Source of the DNA: Pseudomonas mandelii
GTDB taxonomy: Bacteria; Pseudomonadota; Gammaproteobacteria; Pseudomonadales; Pseudomonadaceae
DNA length: 64,000 bases
NCBI RefSeq assembly: GCF_006438925.1
Contig: NZ_RCZA01000007.1
Location: 3,611 to 67,610 of the forward strand
Reading direction: 5' to 3'
Made by a program: the position numbers and the translations under genes. Positions 53,640-62,305 of the stretch are shown here, in pieces. The notes beneath the pieces are model-generated. The model had not been told where the DNA came from. It saw only the letters and a program-made list of their open reading frames with translations, and did not search any database. Numbering within the stretch: the first letter of the stretch is position 1; each line of letters begins with the position of its first letter.

Positions 53640-54380
53640 ATGACCCGTGCAACCTTCCGCTTCTACGAGGAGCTCAACGATTTCCTGCCGGCCGAACGGC
53701 GGCGGCAGTCATTCACTTGCGAGTGCGCACGAGGGGCGACGGTCAAGCACATGATCGAGGCGCTCGGGATACCGCACACGGAGGTCGAATTGGTGCTGCT
53801 CAACGGCGAGTCGGTGGGCCTCGAGCGGGTGATCTTCGACGGTGACCGGCTGGCGGTGTATCCCAAGTTCGAAGCGCTGGACATCAGCCCGCTGCTAAAG
53901 GTTCGTGCGCATCCTTTACGGGTGCTGCGCTTCGTCGCTGATGCGCACCTGGGCGGGCTGGCCAGCCTGCTGCGCATGAGCGGCTTCGACACCCTCTACG
54001 ACAATGGCTTCGAGGATGGCGAGATCGCCGAGATCGCTGCGCAGCAAGGACGCATCGTGCTAACCCGCGACCGCGATCTGCTCAAGCGGCGAATCATCAG
54101 CCACGGCTGTTACGTGCATGCCCTGAAACCGTCGCTGCAGCTGCGCGAATTGTACGAGCGCCTCGACCTGGCGCGTAGCGCGCGACCATTCAGCCTGTGC
54201 CTTCATTGCAACCTGCCGCTGCGCGAGATCAGCCCGGAACTGGCCCGGCCGCAGGTGCCGCCAAGCGTTGGCGCCCTCTATTCGCACTTCTTGCGCTGCG
54301 ACGCCTGCCAGCGGATTTACTGGGAGGGTTCGCACTGGCGCGGCATGTGTGCACTGCTGGCCCCTCTGCTGGACCGATAG
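53640..54380 (+). CDS. Mut7-C RNase-domain protein with N-terminal ubiquitin-like fold
   Basis: The 246-residue protein has a ubiquitin-like domain first (residues about 1-80: FRFYEELNDFLPAERR, LNGESVG, VIFDGDRLAVYP). The Mut7-C PIN-like nuclease domain follows (FVADAHLGGLASLLRMSGFD, VLTRDRDLLKRR), with the acidic residues Asp in ADAH and DRD. A zinc ribbon closes it (CLHC ... CDAC). The family is predicted to cleave RNA; no substrate is known. It is convergent with the TrmK-like gene. Confidence 0.88.
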   Translation: MTRATFRFYEELNDFLPAERRRQSFTCECARGATVKHMIEALGIPHTEVELVLLNGESVGLERVIFDGDRLAVYPKFEALDISPLLKVRAHPLRVLRFVADAHLGGLASLLRMSGFDTLYDNGFEDGEIAEIAAQQGRIVLTRDRDLLKRRIISHGCYVHALKPSLQLRELYERLDLARSARPFSLCLHCNLPLREISPELARPQVPPSVGALYSHFLRCDACQRIYWEGSHWRGMCALLAPLLDR

Positions 54381-54420
54381 CCGAGCGCATCGACTTTTTC
54401 GTACAAACCCTGGTCCGGGC

Positions 54421-55116
54421 TCAAGCCAGCAGCTCGGTGATCCACCGAGCCTGCCGGGTGATTTCTTGCACCTTCTCCTCGGGCACGGCCTGCCGCGCAC
54501 GGGCGAAGTGAGTCAGGGTCTTCTGCTTCTCGCGCAGTATGCGCTGCCACTTGATCAGGAACGCCGGGCTGCGTGCCTGCATCTGCAGCGGGCCGAAGTA
54601 AAGCTCCTCGGCGGTGTACATCACCGGCCCGGCGCGCTCGGCGACGATGATTTCGTAGTCGAAGCGATTTTCCCGCAGCAGTTCCTCGCAGAGGATGCGG
54701 TAGCCATTTTCCATCAGCCATTGGCGCAATGGCTGCTCGCCGCCGTTAGGCTGCAGAATCAGGCGCTCCTGGCCGCTCAGACGCGCCTTGCCGCTGTCGA
54801 GGATGTCGCGGATCGTCTCGCCGCCCATGCCGCAGATGCTGATCGCCGTGATCCCGTCACCCGGTTCGATCGCCGCCAGGCCATTGGCCAGGCGCACGGT
54901 GATCCGCAGGTCTTGGTCGTTCTCGCGCACGGTGCGTTCGGCCGAGCGGAACGGCGTCAATGCCAGCTCGCCGGCCACCGCCGCCGAGATGGCGCCACGG
55001 CGCATCAACGCCACCGGCAGGTAGCCATGATCCGAGCCGATATCGGCCAGGCGAGCACCTGCTGGCACATGCGCCGCCACGCGCTCCAGGCGCATGGACA
55101 ATGTCTGTTCGTTCAA
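54421..55116 (-). CDS. TrmK-like tRNA (adenine-N1) methyltransferase
   Basis: The 231-residue SAM-dependent methyltransferase has motif I ARLADIGSDHGYLPVALM and the DUF633/TrmK signature ICGMGGETIRDIL, followed by LILQPNGGEQPLRQWL. TrmK methylates A22 of tRNA in Gram-positive bacteria; the Gram-negative homologs are less studied. TTG 55116 is chosen because AAGGA lies 7 bases upstream and the family N-terminus begins here (NEQTLSMRLERVA). An ATG at 55143 is a weaker alternative. It is convergent with the Mut7-C gene. Confidence 0.85.
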   Translation of the reverse strand: MNEQTLSMRLERVAAHVPAGARLADIGSDHGYLPVALMRRGAISAAVAGELALTPFRSAERTVRENDQDLRITVRLANGLAAIEPGDGITAISICGMGGETIRDILDSGKARLSGQERLILQPNGGEQPLRQWLMENGYRILCEELLRENRFDYEIIVAERAGPVMYTAEELYFGPLQMQARSPAFLIKWQRILREKQKTLTHFARARQAVPEEKVQEITRQARWITELLA

Positions 55117-55559
55117 CTGCAGTTCCTTTTTCGGTGTCCGCATCAGGTCGATATCAGCAGGTCGCGAAAGGCGCAAGCACGTATCCCGGCGATAAGCGGA
55201 CAGAGCGTTCCAGAGCCGGCCTCCAATACCAACCAAAGCTATCTGTAATATTGCCGTACCCACGTTGAGAGAAATCCCCCATGAATGGGCTGTATTACCC
55301 GCATCCTGTTTCAACTTTTTTGATGGAGAACCAGCCACAGAATCAGGCTGCCTCGCCGGCGGGGAATTATAGGCTGTTTAGTTTTTTGGCATAGAGAATG
55401 CTGTGAGTTCACTAGCGCATTAATTGAGAGTTTGAAGCGCTGTTACCACTGGAAAAACAACTTTCCTGGGGCACTCCCTATACATGCAACCGTTGCCTCG
55501 AAAAACACCTGCGCCACAGATCAGGCGCGCATTGCTAGCCCTTCTGAGGAGTCACTTTG

Positions 55560-55655
55560 ATGCGCGTCGAGCCGCTAATCCTCACGCTGGTACTCATTCT
55601 TTTCATTTTTGCGATAGGGGCAGCCTGGAGTCTTTTCAGCTTGTTCAGCAGTTAA
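55560..55655 (+). CDS. 31-residue single-span membrane peptide
   Basis: ATG 55560 opens MRVEPLILTLVLILFIFAIG and then 11 more residues (AAWSLFSLFSS) before a stop. GAGGAG lies 8 bases upstream, a strong ribosome-binding site. The product is one transmembrane helix with a short basic start. No family is recognised. It is too short for ordinary gene finders but looks like a real small membrane protein. Confidence 0.6.
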   Translation: MRVEPLILTLVLILFIFAIGAAWSLFSLFSS

Positions 55656-55886
55656 AAGTCAGTGGGAAGGAGTTGCGCGACAGTCATTCGCTGATAATCC
55701 GTCGAAGACCGCATTTGGCCAATTTGGATCGCTGCCTGTTGCTCTAGATCCATAAGCGTCCGGCAAACACGTCCAGGCAAAGCAAAACGGACCGCAAGCG
55801 TACTTTGTGTCTGGCGGGACTGGTGCATGGATGGACAGGCGGGGGGACAGAAACGACAAGCCCCGCAATTTGCAGGGCCTGTCTGC

Positions 55887-56072
55887 TTAAGCGTGTTGCA
55901 TGTGTTTGATATGTCGCTTGACTGCGGTTAGCGAATCACCAGCCTCTTTGACAGCAGATCTGATCTCATCCTTGGACGCCCCAAATTTTTCAGCCCAATA
56001 CTTGAGTTCTGTGCTGTCTTGGATGTTGATTCTGATCGCGTCGGTGCCTCGCATAGGCCTTCGCTTTTCCAT
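55887..56072 (-). CDS. DUF3606 small protein
   Basis: The 61-residue protein carries the DUF3606 pattern: RINIQDSTELKYWAEKFGAS, then DEIRSAVKEAGDSLTAVKRH. The family is small, soluble and helical, and its function is unknown. ATG 56072 has GGAGAG upstream; longer starts at 56102 and 56084 are less likely. An imperfect GCCCTGC/GCGGGGC hairpin (about 55861-55884) may terminate it. Confidence 0.75.
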   Translation of the reverse strand: MEKRRPMRGTDAIRINIQDSTELKYWAEKFGASKDEIRSAVKEAGDSLTAVKRHIKHMQHA

Positions 56073-56201
56073 CGGACTCTCCATGTCATGTTTAGGGTGC
56101 AAAACCAGAATAGCCAGTTCAGAAAGGCCGCGTTGGTTTTTGTGAAAATCCCGTGAATTATGCGAAGAGCGGTATGCGCCTTGGGGTCTCGTGCTTGCGC
56201 A

Positions 56202-56384
56202 CTAAACCGGGTGCCGCACAAGCGGCAGTAGTTCTGTAATTTCACTCGCCCGCTGCGTCGGCAGACGCGTCAGCACGTCCTTCAAATAAGCATACGGATC
56301 ATGCCCGTTGAGGCGCGCAGACTGGATCAAGCTCATGATCGCCGCCCGCAGTTTCAAGGCTTGATCTGGCCCTGATTGGCGCAC
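56202..56384 (-). pseudogene. IS66 transposase TnpC fragment (C-terminal ~50 residues)
   Basis: The frame gives RAAIMSLIQSARLNGHDPYA, then YLKDVLTRLPTQRASEITEL. This is the highly conserved C-terminal region of IS66 TnpC. It diverges from the family after ELLP and stops at 56202. The rest of the transposase is missing. Downstream TACCGCTCTTCGC loosely recalls the IS66 end. The fragment abuts, and partly overlaps, the 3' end of the glycosyltransferase gene. Confidence 0.88.
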
Positions 56385-57820
56385 AAAGAGCCCAGCCCGA
56401 GCAGCAGGGCCGAACGCTTGGGTTTCAGGTACGACTCAATCTGCGTCAGAGTGCAAGGCGCCAGGGCTTGCAATGCCGCAGAAAGGGGTTCCTGGACAAA
56501 CAGCAGGCCCGGCGTACGGGCTACGCTGTTGGCCTGCGACTCGGTGATCGAACTGACGGGCCGCCCCATGTAATAGGCCAGACGAATGTCCGCAGCTCCC
56601 AAGCTATAGGCCGGGTAGTTTGGGTACGCGTCGGTGGCGGCCTTTATCTGCGCAAATCCGTCGATCCGATGGGCGAACACCCGCCCTTCAAGACCCAAGT
56701 AGAACAGCGTGTATCCCGCCAGTACCACGGCCGGAACAACGCGCAGACTCCAGCGCTGCCAAGGGTGCCGGGCCTGGGTCAGCAGTTGGCTCCAGTGCCA
56801 GGCCAACAGCAGGGCGATGGCCGGGTAGATAGGCAACAGGTACTTGGCGTGCTTTTCGGTGAACAGCGAGAACAGCAGCAGTGGCACCAGAATGCAGCAC
56901 AACAACAGGGTCAGCTGCGGGCTCAGGCGGATGGCGTGCCAGAGTTGCCGCGGCCGCACCAGTAATATCAGCCAGAAGGGAAAGAAATCCCCACCCAGAT
57001 ACAACAGATAGGCATACCAGGCTTCTGCCCCCTGGCCATTGATTTTCTTGACGATGTCCTCGTTGAGGATGACCGACCAGACGCCCCAGCCCTCCTGCAT
57101 GGACACCGCCAGATACCAGGAAATCCCGACCAGCACCGCAAGCATCCAGCCCCAGCTGTCACACAGAAAAGCTCGGGCCAGACGATCACGGCTGATCAAC
57201 GCATAGACCAGTATCGGTGCGGTCACCCACAACAGGCAGACCGGCCCCTTGGTCAGCAAGGCACAGCCGAGCAGCCCGTAACTGAGCCAGACCCAGCTGC
57301 GACTGCCTTGCGCGAACAGAAAGCGCCATGCACAAAACAGCGCCAGCAGACACAGGCCAGTCAAAGACATTTCTATTTCTGCCCGGCGGGCAAACAGGCT
57401 GAACCCGGCATTCGCCGCCAGGAACACCACAGCCAGCAGCGCCACTTGTCGCCCGGCGAATGTACAGGCCTGGCGATACAAGGTCAGACAACACAGCGTC
57501 GCAAACAGCGCCGAAGGCAGGCGCACGCTCCATTCGGAGAGGCTGCCCAGCAGTGAGGTGCTGACGAGGGCCAGCCAATAGAACAGCGGCGGTTTGGACA
57601 GGTACAGCTCGCCGTTCATGTACGGCAACAGCCATTGGCCAGCCTCGTGCATTTCCCGTGTCGTAACGGCGCGCCGGGCTTCATTGACGCTCAGGAACGG
57701 CAAACTTCCCAGTCCCCAGTAAAACAGCAGCAGGAGCAACACCACCACGCCCAGGGTTGGCCAGTCCAGCGCGCGCCGCGCGGCTTGCGTCGGCAGGAAT
57801 GCCTCGCCTACTGTACTCAT
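56354..57820 (-). CDS. glycosyltransferase family 39 membrane protein (ArnT-like)
   Basis: The 488-residue integral membrane protein has the GT39/PMT layout. The first helix is followed by the periplasmic loop with NEARRAVTTREMHEAGQW and GELYLSKPPLFYWL, then about 10 further helices. Homologs use polyprenyl-phosphate sugars to modify lipid A or other glycans. Start ATG 57820 follows AAGGCGTGT. The C-terminus (LLLGLGSLCANQGQIKP) ends directly in sequence belonging to the IS66 fragment, so the last residues may not be original and the natural tail may be lost. Confidence 0.8.
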   Translation of the reverse strand: MSTVGEAFLPTQAARRALDWPTLGVVVLLLLLFYWGLGSLPFLSVNEARRAVTTREMHEAGQWLLPYMNGELYLSKPPLFYWLALVSTSLLGSLSEWSVRLPSALFATLCCLTLYRQACTFAGRQVALLAVVFLAANAGFSLFARRAEIEMSLTGLCLLALFCAWRFLFAQGSRSWVWLSYGLLGCALLTKGPVCLLWVTAPILVYALISRDRLARAFLCDSWGWMLAVLVGISWYLAVSMQEGWGVWSVILNEDIVKKINGQGAEAWYAYLLYLGGDFFPFWLILLVRPRQLWHAIRLSPQLTLLLCCILVPLLLFSLFTEKHAKYLLPIYPAIALLLAWHWSQLLTQARHPWQRWSLRVVPAVVLAGYTLFYLGLEGRVFAHRIDGFAQIKAATDAYPNYPAYSLGAADIRLAYYMGRPVSSITESQANSVARTPGLLFVQEPLSAALQALAPCTLTQIESYLKPKRSALLLGLGSLCANQGQIKP

Positions 57821-58279
57821 ACACGCCTTACTCCGTCCCCAAGATGCACCAGAATGCGTGAGTCTGCCCAACGGGTCAGCTCATCGTGTTTTCGTGAACT
57901 AATAACAACGTATTGCGCCTTCACGTAAGTTCCAGCAAGTTTCCAACGAAAACGAAGTGTAGCCAAGGCTGTAGAAAAGTCAGCGTACGCGAATCACACC
58001 TTGCAACCTTGGGCTTCGCCGACACTACTGCCTGGACAAAAATCATTTGGTGATCATCGCCACAGCTTGCGCCGGGGACGTCAAGGCGGTGTCTATGCTA
58101 AATGGGAGCTTCATCCCACGCCTCATACTCATCATCCAGTACAGACCGCCAGGTGGGTGGAGTCAGCCCGGGAATATCAAGTGGCGAGAATGAAGTCTGT
58201 GGCAGTGACGGTTGTTGCATCGGCCATACTGCGGTGCCGGTGAGGGTGTTCGCAAAAGCCTATCGATAGAGGCTCTGCA
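57821..58279. other. intergenic region without a convincing gene
   Basis: The 459 bases between the glycosyltransferase and nitrilase genes hold only short frames without ribosome-binding sites. The promoter of the glycosyltransferase should lie near 57850-57960, which is AT-richer than its surroundings. I see no RNA gene, terminator or clear repeat. Confidence 0.4.
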
Positions 58280-59125
58280 TTACTCAACCAAACGATTCAA
58301 CCCATACAACTGCGACCGCCGATCCCGATGCAAATCATTACGCGCACTGATTCGTTTATTGCGCGCCTCAGCAAGATTCAGCGTCGCCAGCAAAATCTGC
58401 TCGCCACCCTGCTCCGCCGGCCCTGCCACAGGGTAGCCATCGGCATCGACGATCACCGAGCCTTGCACCCAACTGACCCCACGTTCATGACCATGCCGAT
58501 CACACGCGGCGACGAACATTCGGTTGACCGAGGCGTTGGCCTGGACTCGCACAACTTCGGCCGGACGCTCGGTTTGCGGCCGTGGCCCATCGGGCCAATT
58601 GACCGGTGCGCACAGCAGGTCTGCGCCGGCCAGCGCCGGGAGTCGCACCCACTCGGGGAATTCCAGGTCGTAGCAAATCAGCATGCCGATCCGTCCATGA
58701 ACGGTTTCTACAACCGGCGGCGCGTCGTTTCCGGCGCTGAAGATTTCGTTCTCGCCATCCCAGAGGTGCGCCTTGCGGTACACGGCGCGCAGGCCTTGTG
58801 CATCGATCATCGCCGCACTGTTGGCCAGTCCATCGCCGTCTAACCGCTCGCAGAATCCACCCACCACGACGATGTTCAATTCCCGGGCCAGCGCCGTCCA
58901 CAGAAGCAAGGTCGGCCCTTCGACGGTTTCCGCCAGGGACAGGGCTTCGCTGCGGTCGGCAAACAAGTAGCCGCTCTGGACCAGTTCAGGTAGCACCACC
59001 ACCTGGGCGCCCTGGTAAGCCGCCGAACGCATCGCCCGTTCGGTCAGCTTCCGGTTGTAAGCGAGGTCGCCTATTTTCGGCGCCAGTTGGCAACAAGCCA
59101 CCACAGTACTTTTTGTGCTGTTCAA
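58280..59125 (-). CDS. nitrilase-superfamily carbon-nitrogen hydrolase
   Basis: The 281-residue amidase-like hydrolase has the catalytic triad Glu47 (VVLPELVQSG), Lys118 (VYRKAHLWDGE) and Cys151 (LICYDLEFPEW). It cleaves a C-N bond of an amide or N-carbamoyl compound in the cytoplasm. It overlaps the NCS1 permease gene by four bases (ATGA) and is translationally coupled to it. The permease probably imports the substrate and this enzyme hydrolyses it. A divergent LysR gene probably controls both. Confidence 0.9.
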   Translation of the reverse strand: MNSTKSTVVACCQLAPKIGDLAYNRKLTERAMRSAAYQGAQVVVLPELVQSGYLFADRSEALSLAETVEGPTLLLWTALARELNIVVVGGFCERLDGDGLANSAAMIDAQGLRAVYRKAHLWDGENEIFSAGNDAPPVVETVHGRIGMLICYDLEFPEWVRLPALAGADLLCAPVNWPDGPRPQTERPAEVVRVQANASVNRMFVAACDRHGHERGVSWVQGSVIVDADGYPVAGPAEQGGEQILLATLNLAEARNKRISARNDLHRDRRSQLYGLNRLVE

Positions 59126-60621
59126 CGCCCCTCCTCCACAGACTGATGAGCCATGGAAACAATGTCACTCTCAGTAATCGAATCGATAATCCGGCGTTCG
59201 TACTCAAGGTCTATCGAACGGCTGAGGAGGTAATAAGTCAGGCCCGAGACCACCAGGCCAACCAGCCAGGCGATATCCACGCCTTCCAGCATCCGCGCCA
59301 GCGGCCCGACGAACACCTCTTTGCCGGCCGCCGCATCAAAGATGTAGAAGAACGGCACCATCGCGGCGAAGCCAATCAGATAAGAGACGATGCCGCGAAA
59401 TTGCCAGGCGCCGTAAATACCCTTTGGCGTGAAGAAATGAGGGATCGCGTAGCGGCCTTTGCGCACGAAGAAGTAGTCCACCAGATTGACCGCGGTCCAC
59501 GGTACGAGGAAGTACAGGAGCAGCACGAGGAATGTGTTCAACAGCGCGATGCCATCGCCTTTGATCGACAGCACACAGGTCAACAGAATGACGCTGATCG
59601 TGGAGATCGACATCACTCGGGCACGAGGTGTCGGTGTGATTTTTTTGATCGAATCCACACCCGTCAGCAACGTCAGCATGGCGCTGTAGGTGTTGAGCGC
59701 GATGATCGGCAGAAAGCCTGCCACCGAAACGATCACCAACACATTACCCAGGCCGGGAATCATCGAAGAGCCCACCTGATTCAGCGCCACCAGCGCATCC
59801 GCCGCTTTCAACTGCTGCGCAAGCCAGGCCCCGAGGCCGATCATCCAGCCGCCCGACAACGACGCGCCGATGAAAACGGCGGCGATCAGTTTTGGTCGAC
59901 TGGTGTTTTTCGGTAGGTAACGGGAATAGTCAGAGACATAAGGCGCATAGGAAATGTTGTAGCTCGCGCCAATGGCAAACAGTGTGGCAAAGGCAATCCA
60001 GCTGAAACCCAGGTCGGTCGCCTGGGTGACACCCTCCTGCCCCGCACCGAACATCAAGGCGATGGTGACCAGCGCATACAGCGGCAACGTGGCCAGCAAC
60101 GCCCACTTGAAGGCTTTGTGCATCAGGTCGTGGCCGTAAATCGACAGCAGCGCGCCGATCAGCACCACCGCAATGGCAACGATGGTCGGGTCGATGCCAA
60201 ACACGTGTTCAAGGCCGTTCATGATCAACGAGATGTTCACCACGTTGAATCCGACGAACACAAACATCGTCGCCATCAAGGCCAGGATCACCCCGCGATA
60301 ACCAAACTGCGCACGCGACTGGATCATTTGCGGCAGCCCCATTTCCGGACCTTGCGAGCCATGAAACGCCATGAAAATAGTACCGAACATGATGCCCAGC
60401 GCACCGGCCAACATCGTCCACAGCGCCGACAAGCCAAGGCTTGGGCCGACAAAACCGATGGAGATGGTGAAGAAGTGGAAGTTGCCTAGAAACCAGAAAG
60501 GGCCCTGGCTGCTGAGCTTGGCGTGACGTTCGTTTTCCGGGATGTAATCGATCGAGTGGCCTTCGATGGCCAACCCGCTGCTCGCCTCGATGGCGTGCGC
60601 AGATTGAGGGGACCCTGACAT
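59122..60621 (-). CDS. NCS1-family permease
   Basis: The 499-residue membrane protein has the NCS1 hallmarks: GHSIDYIPENERHAKL, GPEMGLPQMIQSRAQFG and SYAPYVSDYSRYLP. It is similar to the permease at 34592 but in a different operon, with a nitrilase-type hydrolase as partner. The substrate is probably a nitrogen heterocycle or its derivative. Its leader holds AAAAACAACAA, the best Crc/Hfq-like motif in the window, and it is divergent from a LysR regulator. Confidence 0.9.
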   Translation of the reverse strand: MSGSPQSAHAIEASSGLAIEGHSIDYIPENERHAKLSSQGPFWFLGNFHFFTISIGFVGPSLGLSALWTMLAGALGIMFGTIFMAFHGSQGPEMGLPQMIQSRAQFGYRGVILALMATMFVFVGFNVVNISLIMNGLEHVFGIDPTIVAIAVVLIGALLSIYGHDLMHKAFKWALLATLPLYALVTIALMFGAGQEGVTQATDLGFSWIAFATLFAIGASYNISYAPYVSDYSRYLPKNTSRPKLIAAVFIGASLSGGWMIGLGAWLAQQLKAADALVALNQVGSSMIPGLGNVLVIVSVAGFLPIIALNTYSAMLTLLTGVDSIKKITPTPRARVMSISTISVILLTCVLSIKGDGIALLNTFLVLLLYFLVPWTAVNLVDYFFVRKGRYAIPHFFTPKGIYGAWQFRGIVSYLIGFAAMVPFFYIFDAAAGKEVFVGPLARMLEGVDIAWLVGLVVSGLTYYLLSRSIDLEYERRIIDSITESDIVSMAHQSVEEGR

Positions 60622-60643
60622 ATGAGTGTTCCTATGCTGGTGA

Positions 60644-60654
60644 TTGTTGTTTTT
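60644..60654 (-). promoter_or_regulatory. Crc/Hfq-like CA motif in the second NCS1 permease leader
   Basis: AAAAACAACAA contains two overlapping fits to AAnAAnAA and lies about 23 bases before ATG 60621. Confidence 0.55.
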
Positions 60655-60727
60655 ATGGGCAAAGCGCCGGTTTCATTGCAATGTAGGGCGTTGATCAGGG
60701 CTGTGAAATATCGCAGGCACACTGTTT

Positions 60728-60747
60728 ACATAGATCCACGTCTATGT
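60728..60747. promoter_or_regulatory. candidate LysR operator
   Basis: ACATAGA (60728-60734) and TCTATGT (60741-60747) form a perfect 7-bp inverted repeat with a 6-base spacer. It lies between the divergent permease and LysR genes, and its position argues for the LysR start at 60770. Confidence 0.6.
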
Positions 60748-60769
60748 GAGTGAATATCGCGGGGCACGC

Positions 60770-61672
60770 ATGCTGGGCACTGTATCGGAGCTGGATCTGC
60801 GTTTGATCCGGGTATTTCTGACCGTCGTTGAGGCGGGCGGGATCTCGGCCGCGCAAACGGCGCTCAATACCACTCAACCCACCATCAGTGCGCAATTGGC
60901 GACACTGGAAGCGCTGGTGGGGTTTCGTCTTTGCGAACGCGGGCGCGGCGGATTCTCGGTGACACCCAAAGGCAGCCAGTTTGTCGAGGCGGCCCGTCGG
61001 TTACTGGCGGCTGCCGAGGGGTTCCGGGTTGAAGTCCAGCACATCAATCGCAAGGTGTCGGGCAACATCAACATCGGCCTGCTCGGTCAAATCGATCCGG
61101 TTGCCAACAAGAAAATCGCCTTGGCCATTGCGCGATTACGGTCCCGACATGAAGGGCTGTATTTCCATTTCACGGAGCTATCGTCATCGCTGCTGGAAGA
61201 GAAAATCATCAACGGCCATATCGATCTGGCGATCGGCTATTTCTGGCACCGCCTGCCCAACATTGATTACTTTGCGTTGTTCCAGGAAACCCAGATCGCC
61301 TACTGCGCCCCCACTCATCCGCTGTTCGAGCAAGTGGGCGAGCTGACCCGGGACGACGTCAGCGATTACGATTGGGTATGGCCCAGCCATCCTTTGCCGG
61401 AAATGCCGGCGCCCACTTCGATAGAACGCCTGACGGTGCTCACGGACAGCATGGACGGCGCCGCCCTGCTCATTCTGTCAGGCCAGCATTTGGGGTTTCT
61501 ACCGCAGCACTATGCGGCGAAGCATGAACAACTGGGGCAGTTGCATCCGCTGAATCCTGAGCTGTTGCGCTATGAGGTGGGCTTTCATGCGGCGGTCAGG
61601 CATTCGGCGCGTCAGCGGGATTTGGTGAGTGCTTTTTTGACTGAATTGATCGACATTTTCGGAGCCGTGTAA
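60770..61672 (+). CDS. LysR-family regulator of the permease/nitrilase operon
   Basis: The 300-residue regulator has an N-terminal winged HTH (FLTVVEAGGISAAQTALNTT, then QPTISAQLATLEALVGFRLC) and an effector domain starting near SGNINIGLLGQID. ATG 60770 is chosen because the upstream GTG at 60746 falls inside the operator-like inverted repeat. It faces away from the permease/nitrilase operon, which it most likely regulates. Confidence 0.9.
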   Translation: MLGTVSELDLRLIRVFLTVVEAGGISAAQTALNTTQPTISAQLATLEALVGFRLCERGRGGFSVTPKGSQFVEAARRLLAAAEGFRVEVQHINRKVSGNINIGLLGQIDPVANKKIALAIARLRSRHEGLYFHFTELSSSLLEEKIINGHIDLAIGYFWHRLPNIDYFALFQETQIAYCAPTHPLFEQVGELTRDDVSDYDWVWPSHPLPEMPAPTSIERLTVLTDSMDGAALLILSGQHLGFLPQHYAAKHEQLGQLHPLNPELLRYEVGFHAAVRHSARQRDLVSAFLTELIDIFGAV

Positions 61673-61702
61673 GCGTCAACGGGAGCACGCCCCTCACCCG
61701 TT

Positions 61703-62236
61703 TCAGATCCGGATTTCGCTGGTCGGAACAACGTCGATCCGCGCCACGGGCCCCGTCAAGTGCGCCAGCTCTGCGTTGTGCTCGGTGATGATGTCTTCGG
61801 CGGCGAGGTTGCCGTTGTCGACGGTGGAATGCGCATCGGCGGCGAGCACTACGTCATAGCCCAGGTTCAGGGCCTGGCGGACAGTGGCGTTGACGCAATA
61901 GTCGGTTTGCAGCCCGCAGATGATTAGGCGGTCAGTGCCCAAATCCTGCAATTGGGCTTGCAAGTGGGTCCGGTAGAACGAGTCTCGATTGGTTTTTCGC
62001 ACGCGAAGGTCTTGCGGCGAAGTCTTCAGTCTTTCGTCCAGTTGCCAGCCTTCGGAACCGTGTTGCAGCTGGTCGCCCTTTTCTTCGTGCTGGATGAGGA
62101 TGACCGGGATGCCTGCTTCGCGAGCATTGGCACTGAGGCCGTTGATGTTCTCGATAACGCGCTTGATCTCAAAACATTCGTACTCGCCAGTGCACAGGGC
62201 GCGCTGGACGTCGATGATCAGCAGTGCGGTAGCCAT
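61703..62236 (-). CDS. isochorismatase-family cysteine hydrolase
   Basis: The 177-residue enzyme has the triad Asp9 (LLIIDVQ), Lys81 (VRKTNRDSF) and Cys114 (GLQTDYCVNATV), with the non-proline cis-peptide region before it. Members hydrolyse amides, carbamates or vinyl ethers, and this sequence does not show which. It is likely a stand-alone gene between the LysR and gamma-glutamyltransferase genes. An intact relative of the fragment at 27185 in family, but not obviously its parent. Confidence 0.9.
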   Translation of the reverse strand: MATALLIIDVQRALCTGEYECFEIKRVIENINGLSANAREAGIPVILIQHEEKGDQLQHGSEGWQLDERLKTSPQDLRVRKTNRDSFYRTHLQAQLQDLGTDRLIICGLQTDYCVNATVRQALNLGYDVVLAADAHSTVDNGNLAAEDIITEHNAELAHLTGPVARIDVVPTSEIRI

Positions 62237-62264
62237 GGTCCCTTCCTTGAAAAGTCAGTGGATC

Positions 62265-62291
62265 AGGGGACGAAAAATAGATCCGTCCCCT
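62265..62291. terminator. palindrome between isochorismatase and gamma-glutamyltransferase genes
   Basis: AGGGGACG (62265-62272) pairs with CGTCCCCT (62284-62291) around an 11-base AT-rich loop. On the minus strand it reads AGGGGACGGATCTATTTTTC, a palindrome type repeated in many Pseudomonas genomes. It may act as terminator of the downstream-reading ggt gene. Confidence 0.55.
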
Positions 62292-62305
62292 TTGAAAAAC
62301 AACCC

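Noticed and set aside
62265-62291. GGGGACG palindrome as evidence for a mobile element
   Set aside because: Only one palindrome is present, without a transposase gene; kept only as a terminator-like repeat.
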